Positions 51,599-61,919 of a DNA stretch of 64,000 nt are shown here, piece after piece. The first letter of the stretch is position 1; the number at the start of each line of letters is the position of its first letter. The stretch is from an uncultured SAR86 cluster bacterium. GTDB taxonomy: Bacteria; Pseudomonadota; Gammaproteobacteria; Magnimaribacterales; D2472. The DNA lies in assembly GCA_902582355.1 (NCBI GenBank), contig CACHRR010000002.1:28864-92863 (forward strand). The letters run 5' to 3'. Under the pieces are notes generated by a model. That model saw nothing but the letters and a program-made list of their open reading frames with translations. It searched no databases and had not been told where the DNA came from. Both the position numbers and the translations under genes were made by a program.

Positions 51599-53987
51599 AT
51601 GCTAAAAACTAAAAAAATTTTTATTTTATTCTTACTAATCAACCATAATTTCGTTGATGGTGACTTACTTGAAAGCAATGTCATTACAAAGAATTTGACT
51701 CCTAATAAGTCTTGTTTTTCATATCAACCTAATCTAGGTGGTGTAGATGATATTGATAGTTTAGATATTAAATCAGACAAGTTTGAAATAACTGATCAAA
51801 AAATTCTTATATTAAATGACAATGTTGAAATTGATTTTCCAGATGGCCTACTCAAAGCTGGTAAAGCAAGATTAGATCAAGAGAAGGGAGTACTTGATTT
51901 CAAAAAAAATGGAGATTTATTTTTAGAAGGCTACTTTTTTAGATCAACTTCTGGATCGTTTAATACAAAAGAGTCTTCAATAAATCTTGAAAAAGGTAAG
52001 GTATTTTTGAAAGAGAGAGGTCTAATATTAGATTTTGATAATCTTAAGGGAAATATTGATGATCAAATAACAATTAATAATGTTTCAATGACCTCTTGTG
52101 CAAATACTTCTAAAGGATGGGAAATAATTGCAGACAATATTACTCTTAATGATGAATCAAAAAGAGGCTACGCGAATAAAGTAAAAGTGAAAATGTTTGG
52201 GAAAAATTTTTTGAGATTACCAATTTTACCTTTTGCAATTTCTAAAGATAGAATGAGTGGCTTTCTTGAGCCAAAAATATCATACTCAACAGATGGATTA
52301 GATTTTATAGTGCCCTACTATCAAGTGTTAACAAATAAATCAGATATTACACTTGCCCTAAGAAATATTTCTGACAGAGCTCTTGGATTAGAAGGAAATC
52401 ATAGGAGTATTCATGGCGAAAAAAATAATTTTAGAAATATAGATTTTATTTATTTCAAAAATGATAAGGAGTACAGTGATATATTTCCATCTAAATCTAA
52501 CACCAGATGGGGTTTTAGTCTAAAAGATACGTTTGGTAATCAAAAAAAATTTTGGGTAGATTTAGATTGGTCAAAAACATCAGACGATCTGCTGTTAAGA
52601 GATATACCAGGAGATATAACTTCACTTGGGAATCAAAGAAAACAAAATTTAAAACAAAATATAAAAATTAATGGTGTTTTTAAAAATTTTAATTTTCAAA
52701 TTTCACATGAGGGTTATCAGACGTTAAATCCAATTTTAACAAATGGATATAAAAAAGTTCCTTCTATAGATCTTAAATATTTTAAAGATTTTAAAAGCTT
52801 TGCTATTCACGAGCATCTAAATTACACCATTTTTCATGCAGATGATGTTCACGGTTTTTTTGGTCTTCAACAAGATAACAATGGATATTTGATAAAGATG
52901 CCAAAACCTAAGGAGGGCTCAAGATTGTTTCATAATTTTGAAGTGTCAAAATTTTTAATGCTAAATAGATATGAAATATCAACATCAATTGGACTAAAAA
53001 AGTATTAGCTATGATCTTAATGATTCAGAATCTATCTCAAATTCTGTAACAGTCCCAAGTTTTAAATTGGATATAAGTAGTTTATTTCTAAAAAAAGATG
53101 ATGCGTCCTTTCATATTTTGCGACCAAGAATTTTTTATGGTTATGTTGGATATGAAGAACAAAAAATGAATCCAATTTTTGATACTAATAAAATCACAAT
53201 GATGAACCAACTATTCAGTACTTACAGGTATTCTGGAATGGACAGAATTGGCGATCAAAATTTTTATACTTTTAGTCTTGAATACAGAAAACGTGAATCA
53301 AATATGGATAAATTATCAATTATTGTTAGTCGCAAATTTCACAATGGCGATAAAAAAATTTTTGTGGATCATACTTTGATGCCAATGATGGAGACTCAAA
53401 TGTCACAAAATTCTTTGGTTACAAACTCTATGGTGTCAATGATGAATACAGACAAAGATCCATTAATGATTATGGGTAAATTTATGCCTAATAAAAATAC
53501 TAAACTAATGTTTTATGGAAGTTACGAAGATAACAAAAAGAAATTTCCTATGGCAGGAATTACTGTGAATCACAAATTTAAAAAAGGAACAATCGGCTAT
53601 GCTAAAAGATATAATAAAGTAGCTGGTGATTTTAATAATGTGCTTAATTATTCAGAATTCTTCGTAAATATTAATTTGAATGCTGGACTTAGTATTATTA
53701 CAAAAATTAAAAGGGACGATCATTCTCACTCAAAAATAGAATCAATTTTAGGTATTGGATATGAGAATTGTTGTTTTGCTTTCAGGATAACGTCTTCAGA
53801 TAAAAATCTTTCTAAATATATTGATGGATATGATCAAAATACATTCATGTATCTTAATGATGCATGGGATAATATAATTAGGATAGAAAATAAAAGTAGA
53901 ATTAATTTTGAATTTGAATTAAAAGGTTTAAACTCTTCTTTTGAAAAAATTAATCGTTTCATAAATAATTCTGTTTTTAATTACTAA
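51599..53987 (+). CDS. lptD: LPS assembly outer membrane protein LptD, split by apparent +1 frameshift near 52996-53001
   Basis: ORFs 51599-53008 and 53067-53987; N-terminal OstA-like domain (LKAGKARLDQEKGVLDF...), LRLPILPFAISKDRMSGFLEPKISYS, C-terminal barrel; upstream of surA. Confidence 0.88.
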
Positions 53988-53998
53988 AAGTTGATTAT

Positions 53999-55240
53999 AT
54001 GAAAAAAATTTTAACAGTATTTTTAATATTTCCGATTATGTATTTACATTCTAAGATTGAATTGTTAGATCGTATTGCAATTATTGTAGATGACGGTGTT
54101 GTTATGGAATCTCAAATTAATAAATCTTTTGATGACTTAAAGAGAAACTATCAAAGTCAGGGAATGGAAATGCCGCCAAAAAATATAATTTTAGACCAGA
54201 TTAAAGAAAAATTAATTATAGAAGAACTTCAACTTCAGATGGCTGATAGGGCTGGAGTAAAAATAAGTGATGCTGAGCTAAATTCTGCTTTAACGAGATT
54301 GGCATCTAATAATCAAATGTCTTTAGAGGAGTTTATTGCTTTTATAGAAAATAATAATGATTCATACGAAGATGTTCGTGAGCAAGTAAGAAAGGAAATG
54401 AGTATACAAAGAATTCAACGAGGAAAAGTAAATTCAAATATAGATATTACTGAAAAGGAATTTGAAGCTTTTCTAGCCAACGACGAAACTCTTGAGGGCC
54501 TTCAACCTGAAATTTTAGTAAGACAAATTTTAGTCAAAGAAAAATCCCTTGCAGACCAAATAGTAAATTTAATTGATCAAGGTTCAGAGTTTTCTGAGTT
54601 AGCACAAAAATATTCAAAAAGCTCAAATGCTTCATCTGGAGGTCTTATGAATTGGCGTAAAGCCATCGATATGCCTAGGCTTTTTGAAGAAGCCCTTAAA
54701 AGTCAACCTATTGGTTTTATTTCAAGTCCATTGGAAAGTGGTTCGGGTTATCATATTTTAAAATTAGAGGATAAAAGAGGCAATTTTGTTAAATATGAGG
54801 ATCAGTGGCAATCAAGGCATATTCTGTTGACTCCATCAACCATAAGAAATGATGAAGATACCATAAATCAGCTTAATAATATAAGACAAAGAATTATTGA
54901 TGGGGAGGATTTTTCATCTTTAGCAGATCAATTTTCAGAGGATCCTGGTTCTGCAAAACTTGGAGGCGATCTGGGCTGGGTTGGGCTTGGTGTTTTTGCG
55001 CCAGAATTCGAAAAAATGATGCTTGAAACAAAAATTAACCAAATTTCAGAAGTTTTTGAAACACAATTTGGATTTCATTTTTTACAAGTTCTTGGGAAAA
55101 GAAATCATGAATTAACAGAAAAGCTTATTAAAGACCAAGCATATGCCATTTTATATGACAGAAAGTTTAGTGAAGAACTAGAAAATACTCTCAGAACAAT
55201 GAGAGCAGAAGCTTTTGTTGAATTTAAAGTTTTAGATTGA
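53999..55240 (+). CDS. surA: Periplasmic peptidyl-prolyl isomerase SurA
   Basis: LLDRIAIIVDDGVVMESQI, two parvulin domains (ILVRQILVKEKS..., RHILLTPST...), GGDLGWVGLGVFAPEFE. Confidence 0.97.
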   Translation: MKKILTVFLIFPIMYLHSKIELLDRIAIIVDDGVVMESQINKSFDDLKRNYQSQGMEMPPKNIILDQIKEKLIIEELQLQMADRAGVKISDAELNSALTRLASNNQMSLEEFIAFIENNNDSYEDVREQVRKEMSIQRIQRGKVNSNIDITEKEFEAFLANDETLEGLQPEILVRQILVKEKSLADQIVNLIDQGSEFSELAQKYSKSSNASSGGLMNWRKAIDMPRLFEEALKSQPIGFISSPLESGSGYHILKLEDKRGNFVKYEDQWQSRHILLTPSTIRNDEDTINQLNNIRQRIIDGEDFSSLADQFSEDPGSAKLGGDLGWVGLGVFAPEFEKMMLETKINQISEVFETQFGFHFLQVLGKRNHELTEKLIKDQAYAILYDRKFSEELENTLRTMRAEAFVEFKVLD

Positions 55241-56220
55241 AAAAAATCATTTACTCCCCTGGAGAACCAGCTGGTATTGGACCAGATTTAATTATTAAAA
55301 TTGCTTCCTCTAAATCATGGGAAAATTTAAAAATTCCAATTGTATCAATCGGAGATCCAAATCTATTTTTAGGAAGATCAAAATTACTTAATAAGAAGAT
55401 AAATATTAATGAGATACAGTCAATAAGAGATATTAAATCAAATCGTAAAAATGTTTTGCAAGTAATAAAACTGACTAAGTGTAAAAACATCACGCCAGGA
55501 AAACTTTATGAGTCAAATGCAAAGTATGTACTAAATAATTTGAATTACGCAATAAAAGAAGCCATTAAAGACAAAAAATCTGCCCTTGTAACTGGACCTT
55601 TAAGTAAAGAGAATGTTATTTCTATAGATAGGAAATTCTCTGGGCATACTGAGTATATTCAAAAAGTTACTAATAGTGATGATGTTCTAATGATGCTTGC
55701 ATCTAATAAATTAAAAGTTGCATTAGCAACGACCCATATACCCCTTAAAGAAGTGCATAAAAAGATAAAAAAACAACTTATTATTGATAAAGTGAAAATT
55801 CTCAATAGAGATCTTAAAGAAAAATTTAAAATAAGTTGCCCTAATATAAAAATTCTTGGTTTAAATCCTCATGCCGGTGAAAATGGGAAAATTGGATTAG
55901 AAGAAGTAAATGAGATTAAACCTGCTATAAAAATTTTAAGAAGGGATAAAATCAATGTATCCTTTCCGATTTCTGCAGATACTGCTTTTTCTAAAAAAGT
56001 TTTAAAAGAAACTGATGCATATCTTGGCATGTATCATGATCAAGTTCTTCCAGTCTTAAAAGCTCTTAGTTTTGGTGAATCAATAAATATAACATTAGGA
56101 GTTCCGATTATTAGGACTTCAGTTGATCATGGTGTAGCGCTTGATATCGCAGGATCAAAAAAATCAAATATATCTTCACTAGAATTAGCAATAAGAACGG
56201 CAAAAAAGTTAATTAGATGA
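55237..56220 (+). CDS. pdxA: 4-hydroxythreonine-4-phosphate dehydrogenase (TTG start overlapping surA stop)
   Basis: SPGEPAGIGPDLIIKIA, VTGPLSKENV, GHTEYIQ, LGLNPHAGENGKIG, MYHDQVLPVLK. Confidence 0.97.
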   Translation: MKKIIYSPGEPAGIGPDLIIKIASSKSWENLKIPIVSIGDPNLFLGRSKLLNKKININEIQSIRDIKSNRKNVLQVIKLTKCKNITPGKLYESNAKYVLNNLNYAIKEAIKDKKSALVTGPLSKENVISIDRKFSGHTEYIQKVTNSDDVLMMLASNKLKVALATTHIPLKEVHKKIKKQLIIDKVKILNRDLKEKFKISCPNIKILGLNPHAGENGKIGLEEVNEIKPAIKILRRDKINVSFPISADTAFSKKVLKETDAYLGMYHDQVLPVLKALSFGESINITLGVPIIRTSVDHGVALDIAGSKKSNISSLELAIRTAKKLIR

Positions 56221-56984
56221 ATTCTCGAGACATCAGAAGAAGATATGCACAGAATTACCTAAAAGACCCAGCTATATTGTTTGAAATGGCTAATGTCATT
56301 ACTCCAAAAGAAAACGATAATTTTATTGAAATTGGGCCTGGACAAGGAGCCCTCACAAATCAAATTAATAGGGAACACGTAACCATTATCTGCATTGATA
56401 TCGACTCAGATAATATCGATATAATGAATAATAAATTTAAAGGGCCTGCAAATTTTAAATTTGTAAATCAAGATATCCTAAAGTTTGAATTGCCTAATAT
56501 TGATTCGAAATTAAGAATAGTGGGTAACCTACCATATAACATCTCAACTCAAATTATGATCAAGTTTATTGATGACTTTGAAAAAATTGAGGATATGCAC
56601 TTTCTTGTTCAAAAAGAAGTTGCTCAAAAGGTAAATGGAAAAGTTTCAACCAAAAATTGGGGAAAGCTAGCATTAAAAATTGCAGCCTTCTTTGAAACAG
56701 AAGTGCTTTTTGATGTGCCACCAGAGGCATTCGACATTAAGCCAAAGGTGAACTCTAGCTTTATTAGATTTATCCCTAAGAAAAATCTAAATTATGATAT
56801 TTCTATTAAAGATAACTTATTTAAAATAATAGACTTAGCATTTAGTTCAAAAAGAAAAAATATTAAAAATAATTTAAAAAGTTTAAATATTTCATGGAAT
56901 TCATTTGAACTCAATCCAGCTTTAAGGTCAGAGGATTTACCTTTAGAAGTATTTATAAAGATCGCTAGGGAATACACCATTTAA
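56217..56984 (+). CDS. rsmA: 16S rRNA dimethyladenosine transferase
   Basis: RRYAQNYLKDP, FIEIGPGQGALTNQI, RIVGNLPYNISTQIM. Confidence 0.97.
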   Translation: MNSRDIRRRYAQNYLKDPAILFEMANVITPKENDNFIEIGPGQGALTNQINREHVTIICIDIDSDNIDIMNNKFKGPANFKFVNQDILKFELPNIDSKLRIVGNLPYNISTQIMIKFIDDFEKIEDMHFLVQKEVAQKVNGKVSTKNWGKLALKIAAFFETEVLFDVPPEAFDIKPKVNSSFIRFIPKKNLNYDISIKDNLFKIIDLAFSSKRKNIKNNLKSLNISWNSFELNPALRSEDLPLEVFIKIAREYTI

Positions 56985-57792
56985 ATGTCCCATTATGTTG
57001 TAGGTGATGTCCAAGGTTGTTTTGATGAACTTCAATTACTTTGTAAAAAGATTAAATTTAATCCCAACAAAGATAAATTATTATTTGCTGGCGATTATGT
57101 TAACAGAGGTCCGAAATCTTTAGAGGTATTAGATTTTTGCTTAAAAAATAAAAAATCTATTGAAGGCGTCCTTGGTAATCACGACTTCTATTTGTTATAT
57201 CTTATTGAGTATAAAAAAAAGAAATAAGTCTTTAAATGCGGTTCTTGATGCTAAAAATGTTAATGCAATCTATAAATGGTTAAAAAAACAACCTCTTCTT
57301 AAAAAAGTAAAAATTAAAGAAACAAAAGAAACTTTTTGGATAGCGCATGCAGGCATTCCCTATATCTGGAGTTTAGAAACTGCAAAGCAACTTTCTGATG
57401 AATTTAAAAAAGTCTTTAAGAAAGATTCATATAAGATTTTAGCTAATATGTGGGGAGACAAACCAGCAAAGTGGAAAAAAAATTTAAGTGGCTATAAAAG
57501 ATATAGAACAATGATTAACTACTTCACAAGAATGAGATACTTAGATCAAAAAGGCTCTCTTTTACTTAAAAAGAAAGATTTAAAACCTCAGAAAAATCAT
57601 ATTCCATGGTTCAAACAAACTATTTCAAACTTAAAGCCAAACGAATATATAATTTTTGGTCATTGGGCAGCACTTGAAGGAAACACAAATTTAGATAATA
57701 TAATTGGCCTAGATACTGGCTGTGTTTGGGGTAAAAAACTTTCTGCTATGAGATTAGAAGATAAAAAAATTTTTCAGGTAAAGAAAAAATGA
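56985..57792 (+). CDS. apaH: Diadenosine tetraphosphatase ApaH, split by apparent +1 frameshift in an A8 run (57213-57220)
   Basis: ORFs 56985-57227 and 57160-57792; YVVGDVQGCFDELQ, FAGDYVNRGPKSLEVLDF, GVLGNHDFYLLYL; second part HAGIPYIWSLETA, FGHWAALEG, LDTGCVWG. Confidence 0.93.
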
Positions 57793-58809
57793 AGATTTAT
57801 AAGGTTGGCGGAGCAGTAAGAGATTTTTTGCTTGAAGTAAAAGCATCAGATAATGACTGGGTTGTCGTTGGATCATCTCCTGAGGAAATGATTAATGAGG
57901 GGTTTAAACCCATAGGAAAAGATTTTCCTGTATTTCTTCATCCTGAAACCAACGAAGAGTATGCGCTTGCAAGAACAGAAAGAAAATCTGGGACCGGCTA
58001 TAATGGTTTTACATTTTATTTTGGAAGAGATGTCAGTCTTGAAGAAGATTTATCCAGAAGAGATTTTACAATCAATGCAATAGCAGAAGATGAAAATGGT
58101 GAAATTATTGATCCTTTTAATGGGCAAGAAGATTTAAGTAATAAAATCTTTAGATATGTTTCAGATACATTTTATGAAGATCCGCTGAGAGCTATAAGAT
58201 TAGCTAGATTTTATACCTATGATCATTTAAAAGACTTCGCTATCGATAGTAAGACTTTAAATGGAATAAAGAAAATTATTTCTTCTGGAGAATTAGCAGA
58301 ACTGTCACCTGATAGAGTATGGTCAGAAACATCTAGAGCTTTAAAGAGTTCAAATCCTAATCTTTATTTTGAAAAAAATAATTTCACTAGGCCTTTTAGA
58401 TCCATTTTTTTCCAAATTAAAGGCACCTAATTGTGATAGTCATGTTGATCAAGAAGTAAGATGGTCAGAACTTCAAATTAATAATAATTTTGATTTGGGA
58501 CAAAATTTACCAATTCCTAATGTGTGTAAAAATGCTTCTAATATATTAAAAAATATTTCTCAAATTACAAAAAAAAGCTCTGAAGAAGATTTGTTATCAG
58601 TTATCAAAAATTCTCATTTCATAAGAGATGAAAAAACAATCACAAAATTATGTTCATTACCAAATCTTAACAAAAATAGAGATTACATCTTAAAAATATC
58701 AAAAGAAATACAAAATACTGATTTTTCTTTTCTTTCAGATACTCCAAATGAGAAAGTTGAAGCAGAAAAGATTAAAATATACAAAGAAATTATTCACAAA
58801 TGTAAATGA
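57789..58809 (+). CDS. cca: CCA tRNA nucleotidyltransferase, split by apparent +1 frameshift in an A7 run (58372-58378)
   Basis: ORFs 57789-58430 and 58369-58809; MKIYKVGGAVRDFLL, DNDWVVVGSSPEEM, DLSRRDFTINAIA; restored junction YFEKIISLGLLDPFF. Confidence 0.92.
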
Positions 58810-59531
58810 ACAAGACTATATTCATAACTGGAGCTGCTAAAAGAATTGGTAAATCAATAGCTCTTACTTTCAAAGATTTAAATTGGAATATTATTATTCA
58901 TTACAATTCATCTAAAAAAGACGCAGAACAACTAGCCAACGAAATAAATAAAGATAATCCAGACTCAGCTCAAATTGTTCAGGGAAATCTTGATAAAGAA
59001 GAAGACATAAAAAAGATATTAAATGATATTGACGGTATCTTCCCTTCTTTGGATCTTTTAGTTAATAATGCATCTACTTTTTACCCTACTCCCATTGAAG
59101 AAATTTCTGAAAACCACTGGGAAAAACTTATAGGAAGTAACTTAAAGGGTCCTCTTTTTTTAATACAAGGTTTAAAAGATAGATTGAAAGCTTCTAATGG
59201 TTCTATCATCAATATAACTGACACAAACTTATCTAAGGGAGTTCCAAATTATTCAATATACTCTGCTGCTAAAGCAGGCCTAGAGGCAATAACTAAAGGA
59301 CTTGCAAGGGAACTTGCTCCAGAAATAAAAGTAAATGCAATTGCGCCTGGAGCGATGCTTGAACCACCTGATGTGACTTGGACTGAAGATCAAAAAGATA
59401 AAATAATTGAAAGTATACCTCTCAATAGAATGGGTTCAGAGCAAGATATTGCAGAAGCTGTAAAGTTCCTTGCTCATTCTGAATATATTACTGGCCAGAT
59501 AATAAAGGTTGACGGAGGAAGATCTTTATAG
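58806..59531 (+). CDS. SDR family oxidoreductase, pteridine reductase (FolM)-like
   Basis: FITGAAKRIGKSIALTF, NNASTFYPTPI, NAIAPGAML. Confidence 0.85.
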   Translation: MNKTIFITGAAKRIGKSIALTFKDLNWNIIIHYNSSKKDAEQLANEINKDNPDSAQIVQGNLDKEEDIKKILNDIDGIFPSLDLLVNNASTFYPTPIEEISENHWEKLIGSNLKGPLFLIQGLKDRLKASNGSIINITDTNLSKGVPNYSIYSAAKAGLEAITKGLARELAPEIKVNAIAPGAMLEPPDVTWTEDQKDKIIESIPLNRMGSEQDIAEAVKFLAHSEYITGQIIKVDGGRSL

Positions 59532-60586
59532 TGGAGCCACTTGATGATACAAAATTCTCTGGTACAAAAGAAGTTGCTGAACATCTATCAATTGAAGTAT
59601 CAAAATTGCAGCCATGGATTGATGAGTTTGTCTCAGGGGCTGGAAAGATTATTTCAATCGAGCAGTTTAAAGGTGGTCAATCTAATCCAACATATAAAAT
59701 TATTACTGAAAATAAGAATTTAGTTTTAAGACGTAAACCTCCTGGAAAGCTATTGCCATCTGCGCATGCTGTAGATAGAGAATACAAGGTTATAACTGCA
59801 TTGTTTGAAACTGAAGTTCCTGTTCCAAAAACCTATGGTCTTTGTGAAGATAATAATGTTGCTGGAACAGCATTCTTTGTTATGGACTATCTTGATGGAG
59901 ATCTATTTTGGGATCCTATGATCCCATCAGTGGCTAAAAAAGATAGAACTGAGATATATCAAAATAAAAATAAAGCTTTGGCTAAACTCCATAGTATTGA
60001 TTTCAAAAAAATAGGATTAGAAAACTATGGTAAGCCTGGGAATTACGTAGCTAGACAAGTTTCAAGATGGTCAAAACAATATAGAGCCTCAGAAACTGAC
60101 AATATTGAAGCTATGAATAATTTAATTGAATGGCTTCCAAAAAATATTCCTGATGATGACGAAACATCAATTGTTCATGGAGATTACCGATTAGACAACA
60201 TGATATTGAAAAATAATCAGGTCATGGGGATCCTTGACTGGGAGCTATCTACATTAGGACATCCCATCGCAGACTTCAGTTACCATTGCCTTTCATGGCG
60301 AAATCAAGAAGCTTTTTGGGATAAAGCCAAACTTAAAGATCTTGGAGTACCTAATGAAAAAGAGTACATGGAAATGTATTGTGAAAATACAGGAAAAGAT
60401 CTTTCAAAAAATTGGGAATTCTATATGGCCTTTAACATGTTTAAAATTGCTGGAATTCTCCAAGGTATCTTAGGAAGAGTAAGAGATGGAACTGCAGCAT
60501 CTAAACATGCTGAAGAAAGAGGAAATATGGTATATCCCCTATCAAAAGCTGCATGGTCAATTATTGAAGAGAATTTTCTTAAATAA
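59531..60586 (+). CDS. Phosphotransferase family protein (aminoglycoside phosphotransferase/ACAD10-like), GTG start
   Basis: FKGGQSNPTYKI, LRRKPPGKLLPSAHAVDREYKVI, IVHGDYRLDNMIL, GILDWELSTLGHPIADF. Confidence 0.92.
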   Translation: MEPLDDTKFSGTKEVAEHLSIEVSKLQPWIDEFVSGAGKIISIEQFKGGQSNPTYKIITENKNLVLRRKPPGKLLPSAHAVDREYKVITALFETEVPVPKTYGLCEDNNVAGTAFFVMDYLDGDLFWDPMIPSVAKKDRTEIYQNKNKALAKLHSIDFKKIGLENYGKPGNYVARQVSRWSKQYRASETDNIEAMNNLIEWLPKNIPDDDETSIVHGDYRLDNMILKNNQVMGILDWELSTLGHPIADFSYHCLSWRNQEAFWDKAKLKDLGVPNEKEYMEMYCENTGKDLSKNWEFYMAFNMFKIAGILQGILGRVRDGTAASKHAEERGNMVYPLSKAAWSIIEENFLK

Positions 60587-60589
60587 CTT

Positions 60590-61195
60590 TTATCTTTTAA
60601 CGAAGAAAAGTGTTATTCCAGAAATTGATGTAACAAGAGCGAGCACAGAAAGAATTTGTAGCAATATATTATTTATATCATTTCTTTCACGATAATCCAT
60701 TATGTGCAACGACCACAAGAAGTCCCATATTCTCCAAGAGTCAGACCTTATTGATCCGATATCACCAGTCATGTATCCAACATATACATTGATACTGTCT
60801 TTAGTATCAGTTATAACTTTGTATACAGGTAAGTCTCCTCTATATTCAGCTCCAGGATAAAGCTCTTTTAAAAGAGTGACTTCAATTGGGTTTAAGGTTG
60901 TTTTTTGAGCTGTTATTTTTAATGCCTCTTCTTTTGTAAGCGGTTTTATAACATCGCCTTTAGGATAGCTTTTATAACTTTTTTTACCATCTTGGATCGT
61001 TTCAATCACTAAAGACCCAAGCCTATCAAAAATTCTATACTCTGTATCTTTCGGAAGACGATACTGCTCACCTCTTACTAATTCAATTTTGTTATAAGCA
61101 AAATAAATCCCAGATATTGTCCATAACAACAACTGTATTGAAACAAATATACTTAAATACCTATGGAAATTTCTTACAAATCTTTTTGTATTCAT
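60590..61195 (-). CDS. PepSY-type membrane protein
   Basis: 201 aa; N-terminal FHRYLSIFVSIQLLLWTISGIYF TM helix, PepSY-like LTKEEALKITAQKT, C-terminal TM. Confidence 0.78.
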   Translation of the reverse strand: MNTKRFVRNFHRYLSIFVSIQLLLWTISGIYFAYNKIELVRGEQYRLPKDTEYRIFDRLGSLVIETIQDGKKSYKSYPKGDVIKPLTKEEALKITAQKTTLNPIEVTLLKELYPGAEYRGDLPVYKVITDTKDSINVYVGYMTGDIGSIRSDSWRIWDFLWSLHIMDYRERNDINNILLQILSVLALVTSISGITLFFVKR

Positions 61196-61572
61196 TAAAT
61201 TAATTCTTTCAAAGGCTCAGACACGAAACTATAATTTTTAATTTCGTCACTCTCAAACAATATATCATCATTGTCATCAATTTGAAGAACTATATCTATA
61301 TCAAGAGTTCTAGAACTAAACTTAGGAGTATTTCTATTTCTTCCTGCATCATCCTCAATTAATTTAAGCTCTTTATTAAGATTAGTAAAATCCATATCAG
61401 AATTTCCACACACTATAGAATTTAAGAAATCATCACCCTCAAATCCTTCAGCTTTAGTTTGATGAATTGATGAAGATTTAATATTTGAAAGTATTTTTTT
61501 TAGTTTTTTATAACCAAATTCTAAGTTTTCTTCAGCATTGATATTGCTTCCTAAGGACAAAAAATATTTCAT
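61195..61572 (-). CDS. folK: 2-amino-4-hydroxy-6-hydroxymethyldihydropteridine diphosphokinase
   Basis: YFLSLGSNINAEENL, DAGRNRNTPKFSSRTLDIDIVLQ. Confidence 0.92.
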   Translation of the reverse strand: MKYFLSLGSNINAEENLEFGYKKLKKILSNIKSSSIHQTKAEGFEGDDFLNSIVCGNSDMDFTNLNKELKLIEDDAGRNRNTPKFSSRTLDIDIVLQIDDNDDILFESDEIKNYSFVSEPLKELI

Positions 61573-61919
61573 TATCTGTGAATTATAAGACCAACATCTT
61601 TTGCACCTCGAAGTGCTCCAGGCTTGGATACTCGCAATTTAATAGATTTAACTCCATAAGTATCTTTTACAAGGGATGCAATTCCTTCAGCCAAAGATTC
61701 CTGAAGTTGAAATGTTGATTCTTCAACAAACTTTATAACAGCCTTACAAATAGTTTTGTAATCGATAGTATCTTCAATAGAGTCTGTTTTTGCAGCCTTC
61801 TTGCAATCAAAAGGAAATTCCATATCTATACTCACCTCTTGCTTAACTTTTCTTTCCCAGTCAAATATCCCAATAATTGTTTTAACTCTCAAGTCTTTAA
61901 TATAAATAATATCTTTCAT
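61572..61919 (-). CDS. folB: Dihydroneopterin aldolase
   Basis: IYIKDLRVKTIIGIFDWERKVKQEVSIDMEF, SKPGALRGAKDVGLII. Confidence 0.94.
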   Translation of the reverse strand: MKDIIYIKDLRVKTIIGIFDWERKVKQEVSIDMEFPFDCKKAAKTDSIEDTIDYKTICKAVIKFVEESTFQLQESLAEGIASLVKDTYGVKSIKLRVSKPGALRGAKDVGLIIHR

